This document shows positions 43,048-51,251 of a DNA stretch of 64,000 nucleotides, in pieces. The stretch is from Candidatus Pedobacter colombiensis. Lineage in GTDB: Bacteria > Bacteroidota > Bacteroidia > Sphingobacteriales > Sphingobacteriaceae. Each line of letters begins with the position of its first letter. Within the stretch, counting starts at the first letter, position 1. The translations under genes were made by a program, and so were the position numbers. Below the pieces are notes generated by a model. The model was not told the DNA's origin. It searched no databases and saw nothing but the letters and a program-made list of their open reading frames with translations. The stretch covers positions 3,534,001-3,598,000 of the forward strand of contig CP119313.1 in NCBI GenBank assembly GCA_029202485.1, written 5' to 3'.

Positions 43048-43055
43048 CAAAATTA
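43048..43055 (-). promoter_or_regulatory. -7 promoter element abutting the murF-alr start
   Basis: On the minus strand TAATTTTG (exact consensus), then TCGG, then ATG at 43043. Predicts a leaderless mRNA. Confidence 0.5.
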
Positions 43056-43288
43056 AACTTATGCTACAGTACTTCATACTTTTTATAATTTTTATGGCCC
43101 AGCGCTGTTTAATTTATAATATAAAAATAATTGTTGTTCATTTTTTGACAGGAAAAAGGCCATTCTAATAATGCTGTAATACTTTTAGCTCAGTTGCAAT
43201 TCATTCTGAACAAAAGGAACAAAAAAAACGGGGTAAAAAGTTGGCCCATTTAAATTGTGTTACTTAAATTTACATTGAGAGCGTTAAT

Positions 43289-43326
43289 GGTGTCCTGATT
43301 TAATCGTCAGGGCGCCTTTTTTTTTT
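43289..43326 (+). terminator. Strong plus-strand terminator with no annotated upstream gene
   Basis: ggtgtcctga (43289-43298) pairs with tcagggcgcc (43307-43316), ten pairs with two G-U, followed by ten T. Only minus-strand genes flank it, so it may end a small RNA from the 304-nt gap 43044-43347. Atggtgt (43287-43293) can also pair with acaccat just past the T-run, giving a competing fold. A weak -7-like TACTTTTA lies at about 43192. No ORF is seen in this gap. Confidence 0.65.
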
Positions 43327-43347
43327 ACACCATATTCTGCCCATAAT

Positions 43348-43812
43348 TTACGAAGCATGCTGATGTAAAATAGACTCAAGCAAGACGCTAGATTCCTGCT
43401 CCGGACTAATCAAATCCTGTAAAGTAACCTTATCCAACAGCTGATCAACTGTAAGCTGAATCATTTGCCATAGAGATCGTATAGAGCAATCGACAGAATT
43501 TGTACATAGCTTTAATGCGCCTGGGTAATCTTCACAAAATTTCTTGCTAAACAATGCACCCCCCAAAACTTTCATTACCTGATTAATGTTAACTTCAGCG
43601 GCAGGACGAGCCAATACATAACCGCCTTTATAACCCGGAGTACTATTGATATAACCGGCAATACGCAAAGTACGTGTAAGCTTGGCCACATAGGCCGGAG
43701 ATATCCCCTCCCATTCACTTATAGCAGGAATACTAATCCCCTCCTTTTGATCATGTCTTGCAATACGAAGTAAAATCCTTAGCCCATATTCCTCTTGTGC
43801 AGTAATCTTCAT
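43348..43812 (-). CDS. Rrf2-family transcriptional regulator, IscR-like
   Basis: A 154-residue protein started at MKITAQEEYG (43812); the longer frame overlaps the DUF59 gene and adds non-family residues. The winged helix occupies about 1-85 (ISIPAISEWEGISPAYVAKLTRTLRIAGYI, then GYKGGYVLARP). Three cysteines, C93, C103 and C109, are placed like the [2Fe-2S] ligands of IscR, with wider spacing. Being the last gene of the suf operon, it probably senses Fe-S status and represses the operon at the palindrome over the sufB promoter. That feedback is inference. Confidence 0.9.
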   Translation of the reverse strand: MKITAQEEYGLRILLRIARHDQKEGISIPAISEWEGISPAYVAKLTRTLRIAGYINSTPGYKGGYVLARPAAEVNINQVMKVLGGALFSKKFCEDYPGALKLCTNSVDCSIRSLWQMIQLTVDQLLDKVTLQDLISPEQESSVLLESILHQHAS

Positions 43813-43829
43813 TTTCTTTAAATCTTTAA

Positions 43830-44144
43830 TTACATCATCCCTAATTCTAGCCGGGCAGTTTCTGACATCATGTCCCTGTTCCATGGCGGATCCCAGGTTA
43901 CGGTAACAGTAACCTCATTAACCCCTTCAATCTCTTTCACTTTCTGTTCTACCTCCTGAGGGATAATTTGGGCCGCAGGACAACCGGGTGCAGTAAGTGT
44001 CATCACAATTTGTACATTATTTAATGGGCCCATGATCTCCGTTTCGTAGATTAAGCCAAGTTCATATATGCTGACTGGTATTTCCGGATCATATATGGTC
44101 TGCAAACAATCAATAACTTTCTGTTTTAATTCTTCCTTATCCAT
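43830..44144 (-). CDS. DUF59/MIP18-family Fe-S assembly protein (SufT-like)
   Basis: A 104-residue protein with the family signature DPEIPVSIYELGLIY (about 19-33) and the conserved cysteine in TAPGCPAAQ (C55), ending in VTWDPPWNRDMMSE. Relatives (SufT, the N-terminal domain of ApbC/Mrp, human MIP18/CIAO2) help Fe-S cluster transfer to target proteins. Its place between sufE and the IscR-like gene supports the same role here. Confidence 0.93.
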   Translation of the reverse strand: MDKEELKQKVIDCLQTIYDPEIPVSIYELGLIYETEIMGPLNNVQIVMTLTAPGCPAAQIIPQEVEQKVKEIEGVNEVTVTVTWDPPWNRDMMSETARLELGMM

Positions 44145-44150
44145 GATCTG

Positions 44151-44591
44151 TTATTTATTAGTGTCCTGCATCATTTTATAGGCAAGCGCATAATTTTTTA
44201 TCTGTTTAATCATAGCCAGCAGGCCATTAGAACGTGTCTGTGCCAGATGTGTCATCATCCCTATTTCAGCAATGAAATCCATTTTGGCCTCCAATATATC
44301 TTCAGGACTATGTCCAGACAACACTTTGATCAGCATACTGATTAAACCTTTAACAATAATAGCATCACTATCAGCTTTAAAAATCACCGCACCATCCTGA
44401 TATGAAGCAGCAAGCCAAACGGTAGACTGACACCCTTTAATTTTGTTTTCTTCGATCTTATATTTATCGTCAAGTAGGTCTAATTTTTTACCCAGATCAA
44501 TGATGTATTCGTACTTATCCTCCCAGTTATCAAACAAGGCAAAATCGTCTACAATTTCCTTTTCAATTTCAGCAATTGACTTCACTTCCAT
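44151..44591 (-). CDS. sufE: SufE family sulfur acceptor
   Basis: A 146-residue protein that accepts persulfide sulfur from SufS and stimulates it. The acceptor cysteine is C54 in IKGCQSTVW. The rest shows the SufE/IscU-like fold (KYEYIIDLGKKL; LSGHSPEDILEAKMDF). Its first base coincides with the last base of sufS, so translation is coupled. Confidence 0.95.
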   Translation of the reverse strand: MEVKSIAEIEKEIVDDFALFDNWEDKYEYIIDLGKKLDLLDDKYKIEENKIKGCQSTVWLAASYQDGAVIFKADSDAIIVKGLISMLIKVLSGHSPEDILEAKMDFIAEIGMMTHLAQTRSNGLLAMIKQIKNYALAYKMMQDTNK

Positions 44592-45805
44592 TACAATAAC
44601 ATTTTTAAAGCCTTATGTATACCGGCAACCAGCACATCTATTTCCTCTTTCCGATTATATAATGCAAAGGAGGCTCTTACTGTACCGGGAATACCAAAAC
44701 GTTTCATTAGCGGCTGTGTACAATGATGACCTGTTCTAACTGCTATCCCCATATGATCAAGCAATACACCAATATCCTGTGGATGCACCCCTTCAATCAC
44801 AAAAGAAACCAGACTTACTTTATGAGGGGCATTTCCGATAATTTCAAGCCCGGGAATAGCCGCTAACTGTGCCGTTGCATAAGCAAGCAGATCTGCTTCG
44901 TGCTTTCTGATCTGATCTTTCCCGACACCCTTAATAAAGTCTAAAGCTGTTTTTAAGGCAATGGTGTCCGCAATATTCGGAGTACCAGCCTCATATTTAT
45001 AAGGCAGGTCATTATATGTGGTCTTCTCAAAGGTGACCTCTTTAATCATTTCTCCGCCGCCTTGAAAAACAGGCATACTTTCCAGCAGCTCCTTTTTGCC
45101 ATACAAAGCACCTACACCTGTTGGTCCATACACTTTATGGCCTGAAAAGGCAAAAAAATCGCAATCCATATCCTGCACATCTATATCAAGATGGACAGCA
45201 GATTGCGCCCCATCCACCAATACTTTAGCGCCGACAAGATGCGCTGCTGCAATCATTTCCTTAACTGGGTTTACTGTACCCAAAGAATTAGACACCTGTA
45301 CAATGGACACCAGTTTGGTCTTGCTACTTAACAATTCCTCATAAACACCCATGGCAAGCTCCCCGTTATCTTTTACAGGAATTACTTTTAAAACAGCCTT
45401 TTTTTCTTCGCAGAGGATTTGCCAGGGTACAATATTGGAATGATGCTCCATCCCCGAAATGATGATTTCATCACCTTCATTAATATTTTGTCTACCCCAG
45501 GTATAAGCCACCAGGTTGATGGACTCTGTAGTTCCCCTGGTAAAAATGATTTCTTCAGCAGAGGCTGCCCCTATAAATTCTTGTACAGCAAAACGTGTAG
45601 TTTCATAGGCTAATGTAGCTTCTTCTGCCAATGTATGAATACCCCGGTGTATATTGGCATTATAGTGCGAATAATAATGGCTCAATGCATCAATCACACT
45701 TTGTGGTTTTTGCGAAGTCGCCGCATTATCAAAGTAAACCAGTGGTTTACCTTTTACCATTCTGGCCAAAATGGGAAACTGCTTTCTTAATTCTGCTATC
45801 CTCAT
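44591..45805 (-). CDS. sufS: Cysteine desulfurase SufS
   Basis: A 404-residue PLP enzyme that removes sulfur from cysteine for Fe-S assembly. The start was set at the ATG at 45805, one base after the sufD stop; the TTG at 45814 would overlap sufD. The PLP lysine is K224 in SGHKVYGPTG. The active-site cysteine is C362 in RTGHHCTQP, in the short loop of group II desulfurases. N-terminal YFDNAATSQKP and HRGIHTLAEEAT are typical of SufS. Confidence 0.96.
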   Translation of the reverse strand: MRIAELRKQFPILARMVKGKPLVYFDNAATSQKPQSVIDALSHYYSHYNANIHRGIHTLAEEATLAYETTRFAVQEFIGAASAEEIIFTRGTTESINLVAYTWGRQNINEGDEIIISGMEHHSNIVPWQILCEEKKAVLKVIPVKDNGELAMGVYEELLSSKTKLVSIVQVSNSLGTVNPVKEMIAAAHLVGAKVLVDGAQSAVHLDIDVQDMDCDFFAFSGHKVYGPTGVGALYGKKELLESMPVFQGGGEMIKEVTFEKTTYNDLPYKYEAGTPNIADTIALKTALDFIKGVGKDQIRKHEADLLAYATAQLAAIPGLEIIGNAPHKVSLVSFVIEGVHPQDIGVLLDHMGIAVRTGHHCTQPLMKRFGIPGTVRASFALYNRKEEIDVLVAGIHKALKMLL

Positions 45806-45806
45806 G

Positions 45807-47105
45807 TCATACAATAGATAAGTGTTCGTAAATCAGTTTTTCTACATAAGCACGTATCGCCATAGGCTTTATATGAATCAGGATATCTGCCGCGTAAGCT
45901 TGCAATAACAATACTTCAGCTTTCTCCTTAGGAATCCCCCTGGCCCTTAAATAAAATAATGCTTCCTCATCAAGCTGACCTACAGTACAACCATGTGAAC
46001 ATTTCACATCATCTGCAAAGATTTCAAGCTGTGGTTTGGTATTTATCGTTGCGTTATCTGATAACAGGATGTTCTTATTGGATTGAAATGAATTCGTCTT
46101 CTGGGCATCGGGCTGCACCGTAATTTTACCATTAAATACAGCAGTCGAAAAATCATCAGCAATACCCTTATACAATTGATTACTAAAACAATTTGGTTGT
46201 TTATTGTCTATCATCGTATGGTTATCAGCATGGGTCTTACCTTTTAACAGGTAAAGTCCATACAAATGTGTTTCGTTACCCGCAGCATCAAGCACCAGGT
46301 TCATGTTGTTACGCACAACACCTCCATTTAATGTTATGGTTACTGTATGGACGTAACTGCGTCCAATCTGTGTAATATGAGTAGTGCTTACCTGACTGGC
46401 ATTGCTTACATCATTTTGTATTTTATAATACTCAACATAAGCATTTTGCTCAACAACAACCTCTAAAACGCCATTGCAAAAACTATCGGATGATCCCAGG
46501 GTTGTATAGGTCTCAGTCAACTGTAACTTACTATTTTCATCAACATGAATTAAGCCCCGTGGCTGCGCCATTATAGGATGATTCCTGCCATCTAAGATAT
46601 GATATACATACAACTGATGCTGAGGTGTTTTACCGTTGTGGATGTGTACAAAGACACCTTCCTCAATAAAAGCTCCATTCAGGGCATGAACCCCATCTTT
46701 CATGTATTCGCTGCTTTTGTTTAAATAGCGAGCCACCAAATCTTTGTATTTACCTTTTGCCGCATCTTTTAACGGTAAAACAGTCATCTCCTCATCTGTA
46801 GAAAGGATGCTGGAAAGTGCAGCATCAAAACGGCCATTTACAAACACCAATTCATTGGCTTTATGATGTCCCGGCATGCGTAAAGCATCCAGATCGGCTA
46901 GTGTAAGCGTATGCCCGGCTGGCGCATAAGTTTCATCAAACAGATTGCTGATGCTTGTATATTTCCAATCTTCGGTACGAAAAGTGGGCAAACCGGTTTT
47001 ATTAAAGCTGTCGAAGCTATTTTTTCTAACCGCAGCAATGCCATCATCAGCACTTGCTTGCTGTAAGTGTTCAAACCGGTCGTTTAAATAAGTTAAATCA
47101 ATCAT
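45807..47105 (-). CDS. sufD: Fe-S assembly scaffold subunit SufD
   Basis: A 432-residue right-handed beta-helix protein that pairs with SufB in the SufBC2D scaffold. An N-terminal helical region (FRTEDWKYTSISNLF) leads into the beta-helix, and the C-terminal part is highly conserved (DDVKCSHGCTVGQLDEEALFYLRARGIPKEKAEVLLLQAY, read in pieces). It starts 24 nt after the sufC stop, in the gene order sufB-C-D-S. Confidence 0.95.
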   Translation of the reverse strand: MIDLTYLNDRFEHLQQASADDGIAAVRKNSFDSFNKTGLPTFRTEDWKYTSISNLFDETYAPAGHTLTLADLDALRMPGHHKANELVFVNGRFDAALSSILSTDEEMTVLPLKDAAKGKYKDLVARYLNKSSEYMKDGVHALNGAFIEEGVFVHIHNGKTPQHQLYVYHILDGRNHPIMAQPRGLIHVDENSKLQLTETYTTLGSSDSFCNGVLEVVVEQNAYVEYYKIQNDVSNASQVSTTHITQIGRSYVHTVTITLNGGVVRNNMNLVLDAAGNETHLYGLYLLKGKTHADNHTMIDNKQPNCFSNQLYKGIADDFSTAVFNGKITVQPDAQKTNSFQSNKNILLSDNATINTKPQLEIFADDVKCSHGCTVGQLDEEALFYLRARGIPKEKAEVLLLQAYAADILIHIKPMAIRAYVEKLIYEHLSIV

Positions 47106-47128
47106 TGTATAATGCTTTAGACTTGCTA

Positions 47129-47887
47129 TTACGCATTTAAATCAACTCCTTCAGTAATAAAATCGTAGCCCTTTTCTTCCAGTTCTAGCGCCAGTTCCTT
47201 GGTGCCAGATTTCACGATTCGGCCATTGTACAATACATGAACAAAATCAGGTTGAATATAATCCAGTAAACGCTGATAATGGGTAATCACCAATGCCGCT
47301 CTTTCCGGACTATGCAATTTATTGATACCCTTGGCTACAATACGAAGGGCATCAATATCCAGACCTGAATCCGTTTCATCAAGGATAGCTAACTTAGGCT
47401 CAAGCATGGCCATCTGAAAAATCTCGTTCCGTTTCTTTTCACCACCAGAAAAGCCTTCGTTGATAGAACGGCTCAATAACGACTGATCAATTTCTACCAG
47501 CTTCATTTTCTCTTTCATGATCTTTAAAAAAGAAACTGAATCAAATGGTTCCAGTCCATGATATTTTCGTTTTTCATTTACCGCAGCTTTAATAAAATTA
47601 GTGGTGCTTACTCCTGGTATTTCAACAGGATATTGAAACGCAAGAAATAATCCTTCACGAGCCCTATCTTCAGGCGTAAGTTCCAGTAAATTTTTATCTA
47701 AAAAGCTTACCTCACCCTCTGTCACCTCATATTGCTCTCTACCAGCCAAAACAGAAGCGAGTGTACTTTTACCAGAGCCATTTGGCCCCATAATCGCATG
47801 TACTTCTCCGGCTTTTATTTCCAGGTTAATCCCCTTTAATATTTCCTTACCTTCTACGTTTGCGTGTATATTTTTAATTGACAACAT
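47129..47887 (-). CDS. sufC: Fe-S assembly ATPase SufC
   Basis: A 252-residue ABC-type ATPase of the SufBCD complex. Walker A is GPNGSGKST (34-42), the signature is FSGGEKKRNEI, Walker B is LAILDETDSGLDIDAL, and the switch histidine is in VITHYQRLL. SufC drives conformational change of SufB/SufD for cluster assembly rather than transport. Cytoplasmic. Lies 17 nt after sufB. Confidence 0.96.
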   Translation of the reverse strand: MLSIKNIHANVEGKEILKGINLEIKAGEVHAIMGPNGSGKSTLASVLAGREQYEVTEGEVSFLDKNLLELTPEDRAREGLFLAFQYPVEIPGVSTTNFIKAAVNEKRKYHGLEPFDSVSFLKIMKEKMKLVEIDQSLLSRSINEGFSGGEKKRNEIFQMAMLEPKLAILDETDSGLDIDALRIVAKGINKLHSPERAALVITHYQRLLDYIQPDFVHVLYNGRIVKSGTKELALELEEKGYDFITEGVDLNA

Positions 47888-47904
47888 ATTCTTATAATTT
47901 TTAT

Positions 47905-49350
47905 TTAGCCTACACTACCTTCCATGCTAATGGTAAGCAGTTTTTGTGCTTCTATAGCAAACTCCATAGGCAGCTGGTTCATAACTTCTTTAGCAAATCC
48001 ATTTACAATCAATGCCACAGCAGCTTCAGGATCAATACCTCTTTGTCTGCAATAAAACAGTTGATCTTCTCCTATTTTTGAGGTTGTAGCTTCATGTTCT
48101 ACAATTGCAGTTTTGTTTTTTACTTCTATATAAGGGAAAGTATGTGCTCCACATTTATCGCCTAACAGTAAAGAGTCGCATTGCGAATAATTACGAGCAT
48201 TAAGTGCCTGCTTACTAGCCCTCACCAAACCTCGATAACTATTCTGACTATGCCCTGCAGAAATCCCTTTAGCTACAATTCTACTTCTGGTATTTTTTCC
48301 CAGATGCGTCATCTTAGTACCTGTATCAGCTTGCTGGTGATTGTTTGTAAAGGCTACTGAATAAAACTCCCCAATAGAATGATCGCCCTTTAAAATTACA
48401 CTTGGGTATTTCCAGGTGATGGCCGACCCCGTTTCTACTTGTGTCCAGGAGATTTTTGAATAGTTTCCTTTACATATCCCTCTTTTGGTTACAAAATTAT
48501 AAATACCGCCTTTTCCTTCTTTGTCGCCCGGATACCAGTTCTGAACTGTTGAATATTTAATTTCAGCCTTCTCCATAGCTATCAATTCCACAACAGCCGC
48601 ATGCAACTGATTTTCATCGCGCATTGGCGCTGTACAGCCTTCGAGATAACTCACATAGCTTTCATCTTCCGCTACAATTAAAGTACGTTCAAACTGACCT
48701 GCATTTTCTGTATTGATGCGGAAATAGGTGGATAACTCCATTGGACAGCGTACTCCTTTAGGAATATAGCAAAAAGATCCATCGGTAAATACAGCTGAAT
48801 TTAAAGCAGCAAAATAATTATCAGTCATGGGTACCACCGATCCAAGGTGCTTTTTTACCAGCTCCGGATGCAGCTGTATCGCCTCACTAATGGAACAAAA
48901 GATAACACCTATTTCAGCCAACTGCTCTTTAAAGGAGGTAGCGATAGAAACGCTATCCATCACCACATCTACAGCTACACCACTTAAGCGCTTTTGCTCA
49001 CTTAAAGAAATACCCAGCTTTTCGAAGGTGCTTAACAGCTCTGGATCTACTTCATCCAAACTATTTAATTGCTTTTTCGGCTTTGGGGCAGCATAATAAA
49101 TGATATCTTGATAATCGATTGCCGGATATTTAACATTGGCCCAATCAGGCTCTTCTATTTTTAACCAATAAGCATAGGCCTTAAGTCGCCATTCGAGCAT
49201 CCATTCCGGTTCATTCTTTTTATGGGAAATTAGTCGGATCACATCCTCATTAAGGCCTTTAGGAATCGCATCGGTATCTATATCTGTCACAAATCCGTAT
49301 TTATAATCATTCGATACGGCTTGCTCCAGGGGATCTTGTTTCTCTTTCAT
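47905..49350 (-). CDS. sufB: Fe-S assembly scaffold subunit SufB
   Basis: A 481-residue scaffold protein, first gene of the suf operon. Conserved pieces in order: PEWMLEWRLKAYAYW, AFTDGSFCYIPKGVRCPMELSTYFRIN, the cysteine-bearing YLEGCTAPM, then SIGEFYSVAFTNNHQQADTGTKM and the C-terminal ARNYSQCDSLLLGDKCGAHTFPYIE with the conserved Cys and Glu. It holds the nascent cluster with SufD. A consensus promoter and a palindrome precede it. Confidence 0.96.
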   Translation of the reverse strand: MKEKQDPLEQAVSNDYKYGFVTDIDTDAIPKGLNEDVIRLISHKKNEPEWMLEWRLKAYAYWLKIEEPDWANVKYPAIDYQDIIYYAAPKPKKQLNSLDEVDPELLSTFEKLGISLSEQKRLSGVAVDVVMDSVSIATSFKEQLAEIGVIFCSISEAIQLHPELVKKHLGSVVPMTDNYFAALNSAVFTDGSFCYIPKGVRCPMELSTYFRINTENAGQFERTLIVAEDESYVSYLEGCTAPMRDENQLHAAVVELIAMEKAEIKYSTVQNWYPGDKEGKGGIYNFVTKRGICKGNYSKISWTQVETGSAITWKYPSVILKGDHSIGEFYSVAFTNNHQQADTGTKMTHLGKNTRSRIVAKGISAGHSQNSYRGLVRASKQALNARNYSQCDSLLLGDKCGAHTFPYIEVKNKTAIVEHEATTSKIGEDQLFYCRQRGIDPEAAVALIVNGFAKEVMNQLPMEFAIEAQKLLTISMEGSVG

Positions 49351-49384
49351 CCTCAGTTATTTTTTGAAACACTAGAATATAACA

Positions 49385-49417
49385 CAAAGATACCCCCTTT
49401 TGATTGTTTATACAAAA
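49385..49417 (-). promoter_or_regulatory. suf operon promoter (-33 TTTTG, N20, -7 TATCTTTG)
   Basis: On the minus strand TTTTG (49417-49413), 20 nt, then TATCTTTG (49392-49385), an exact -7 match. This is one of the best Bacteroidota promoters in the window. The leader to the sufB ATG is about 30 nt. Confidence 0.68.
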
Positions 49418-49427
49418 GAGTATAAAC
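49406..49427. promoter_or_regulatory. Candidate operator of the suf operon (perfect 8-bp dyad, 6-nt spacer)
   Basis: GTTTATAC (49406-49413), spacer aaaaga, GTATAAAC (49420-49427); one more outer T-A pair fits. It covers the -33 element, so a bound dimer would block RNA polymerase. The half-site/6-nt/half-site form fits a dimeric Rrf2-type winged-helix regulator, and such a gene ends this operon. Confidence 0.6.
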
Positions 49428-49464
49428 AGAGAAATGTAAGGTTTACAGGTGATTATAAAACGCG

Positions 49465-50592
49465 CTAATCATTGAATATGTTTTTTAGTTTTTGTAAAAG
49501 CTCCTTGCCCCTCAGATTTCTGGCAATGATTACACCATTAGGATCCAGTAGGAAATTATCAGGAATAGCATGGATAAAAAAAAGTTTGGCTACTGCATTA
49601 TCCCATTCTTTCAGATCCGAAACATGAGTCCAGCTCAATTGATCTTTGTGGATTGCTTTCAGCCAATCCTCTTTAGACTTATCTAGAGAAACACTTAGGA
49701 TATTAAAACCCTGTGATGCATATTTTTTATAAGCTTCTACCAAATATGGATTCTCATTTCTGCAAGGGCCACACCAGCTTGCCCAAAAATCAACTAATAC
49801 ATACTTACCTCTAAAGCTAGATAATTTCACTGGTCTTGACAGGGTATCAGCCTGTACAAAATCAGGCATTACTTTACCAATGAACTTAGCTACGCTGATG
49901 CGTTCATCAGTTTCTTTTCTCAAATAGGTACTCGTTACTTTACGCGAGAGCTTCTTTAGCATTTTTTCAATTAATGCATAATCAGGCTTTGGAAAGCTTA
50001 GCATATTACTGAGCAAATACAGGGAATAATAATTATCCGGATGTCGATGAATGAAATCAGTTCTAACGCTGTCCGCCAGATGCATTCTCTCTTTCTCAGT
50101 AAGTGACTGTCCCATACGGTTCTCCCATGCACTGGATGCCGCCAGATAGTCCTTTTTATAATTGCTTTCAGTGACTTCCATTTCTGAATTTTCGAGATGA
50201 AATTTTTTAGGGCTGGTAACTAAACCTCTTGCTCCTTGAACTAACCAGCCTGTTTTCCCTTCAAAGGAGATGGTCTTTCCGGGTTCGACCCAAAAAGTGT
50301 AAATGTCTCGGTCGCCAATAAGTAGTGGATTAATTGTATTTTTAATATTCAAACTAAAGATGGTCGGTTCAGTTATTGTTCCTACATATTTAAATTTGCT
50401 TCGCGAATCCAAAGAGATAGTGTCACGTATTAAAGTTCCATTGTGTTTATAAGTAACAAAATAAGTTGCATTGGCGACTGTATCTACCAACCCTTTGATG
50501 ATAAACTTATTAGATTGGGCTTGCGATTCCACTTGAAAAAGTATAAATAACAGTGTAATCACTAATATCGAATATCTATTTCTTTTCATCAT
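49465..50592 (-). CDS. TlpA-like thioredoxin-fold protein with DUF4369-type N-terminal domain
   Basis: A 375-residue exported protein (signal peptide ending ESQAQ, about residue 26; no lipobox). The N-terminal beta-rich part (FIIKGLVDTVANATYFVTYKHNGTLIRDTISLD in pieces, FSLNI) matches the DUF4369 domain that often precedes Bacteroidota TlpA proteins. A helical middle section follows. The C-terminal AhpC/TSA-type thioredoxin domain has the redox motif WCGPC within DFWASWCGPCRNENP (near residue 273) and the cis-Pro loop AIPDNFLLDPNG. It probably reduces or folds periplasmic proteins; the partner is unknown. The 232-nt gap upstream holds nothing I can name. Confidence 0.9.
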   Translation of the reverse strand: MMKRNRYSILVITLLFILFQVESQAQSNKFIIKGLVDTVANATYFVTYKHNGTLIRDTISLDSRSKFKYVGTITEPTIFSLNIKNTINPLLIGDRDIYTFWVEPGKTISFEGKTGWLVQGARGLVTSPKKFHLENSEMEVTESNYKKDYLAASSAWENRMGQSLTEKERMHLADSVRTDFIHRHPDNYYSLYLLSNMLSFPKPDYALIEKMLKKLSRKVTSTYLRKETDERISVAKFIGKVMPDFVQADTLSRPVKLSSFRGKYVLVDFWASWCGPCRNENPYLVEAYKKYASQGFNILSVSLDKSKEDWLKAIHKDQLSWTHVSDLKEWDNAVAKLFFIHAIPDNFLLDPNGVIIARNLRGKELLQKLKNIFND

Positions 50593-50824
50593 AAATAAGT
50601 AAAATGAATGTTATCGTAAACCTATTTTCCAATTTACACAAATCCAAATTACGACTTTCTATACTCATCAGCGATTAAAATCCCAATCATTTAGGTAGAA
50701 AATCCAAAACAGAAGCTCGAAAATATGAAAACTGAAAAATCACGAGCAAGCTTTCTTTTTTGAAAATCAGTATGGAATAATTTTTTTAGATTTTTCTCAG
50801 CCCTTTTACCACCCGGATAGTACT

Positions 50825-50854
50825 GGATCAAGCAAAAAAGTTGGGGAGGGATTA
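50825..50854 (+). repeat. Left terminal inverted repeat of the IS
   Basis: 30 bp, identical to the reverse complement of 52207-52236. Begins ggatcaagc and continues into a G-run (ttggggaggg). Confidence 0.92.
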
Positions 50855-50888
50855 ATTTTGTTTAGATTTGCATTAAACAGCAATTATA

Positions 50889-51251
50889 TTGGATTCTACC
50901 CTGCTTTCATTAATACTACCAGAAGGTCTTAGCGACTATTTTGAATTCGACCGAGCTGCTACAATTGACGGTTCAACCTATATTTATTTGATAGAAAAGA
51001 ACATTCATCCACAAGAGTTTTCTGGAGATCATCTTTTATCTAAAGGATTCTACGATGAGGCTTCCGTTCGAGACTTTCCTTTGCGTGGCAAACCTTGTTT
51101 TTTAAACCTTAAGCGTCGGAAATGGCTCAACACCCGAACAAGTAAGATCGTTTCCCGGGATTGGCAATTAGTTGCCGAAGGCACAAAGATGACTCAAGAG
51201 TTTGCCTTTTTTTTTGAAAGACTATTTGGATTCCACCCCAATAAGCTGTAA
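50889..51251 (+). CDS. ISAon1-type transposase, N-terminal frame
   Basis: A 120-residue frame opening with TTG (no ATG is available). It contains a small beta-rich, probably DNA-binding region (GLSDYFEFDRAATIDGSTYIYLIEKN, then KRRKWLNTRTSKIVSRDW in pieces). It ends 36 bases after a run of nine T (51207-51215), inside which a one-base slip would join it to the catalytic frame. Bacteroidota elements of this type are commonly annotated as separate N-region and catalytic proteins. Confidence 0.75.
   Translation: MDSTLLSLILPEGLSDYFEFDRAATIDGSTYIYLIEKNIHPQEFSGDHLLSKGFYDEASVRDFPLRGKPCFLNLKRRKWLNTRTSKIVSRDWQLVAEGTKMTQEFAFFFERLFGFHPNKL

Noticed and set aside
43348..43884. Longer Rrf2 start at 43884
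   Set aside because: It overlaps the DUF59 gene end and adds 24 residues that are unlike the family; MKITAQEEYG at 43812 is the usual beginning.
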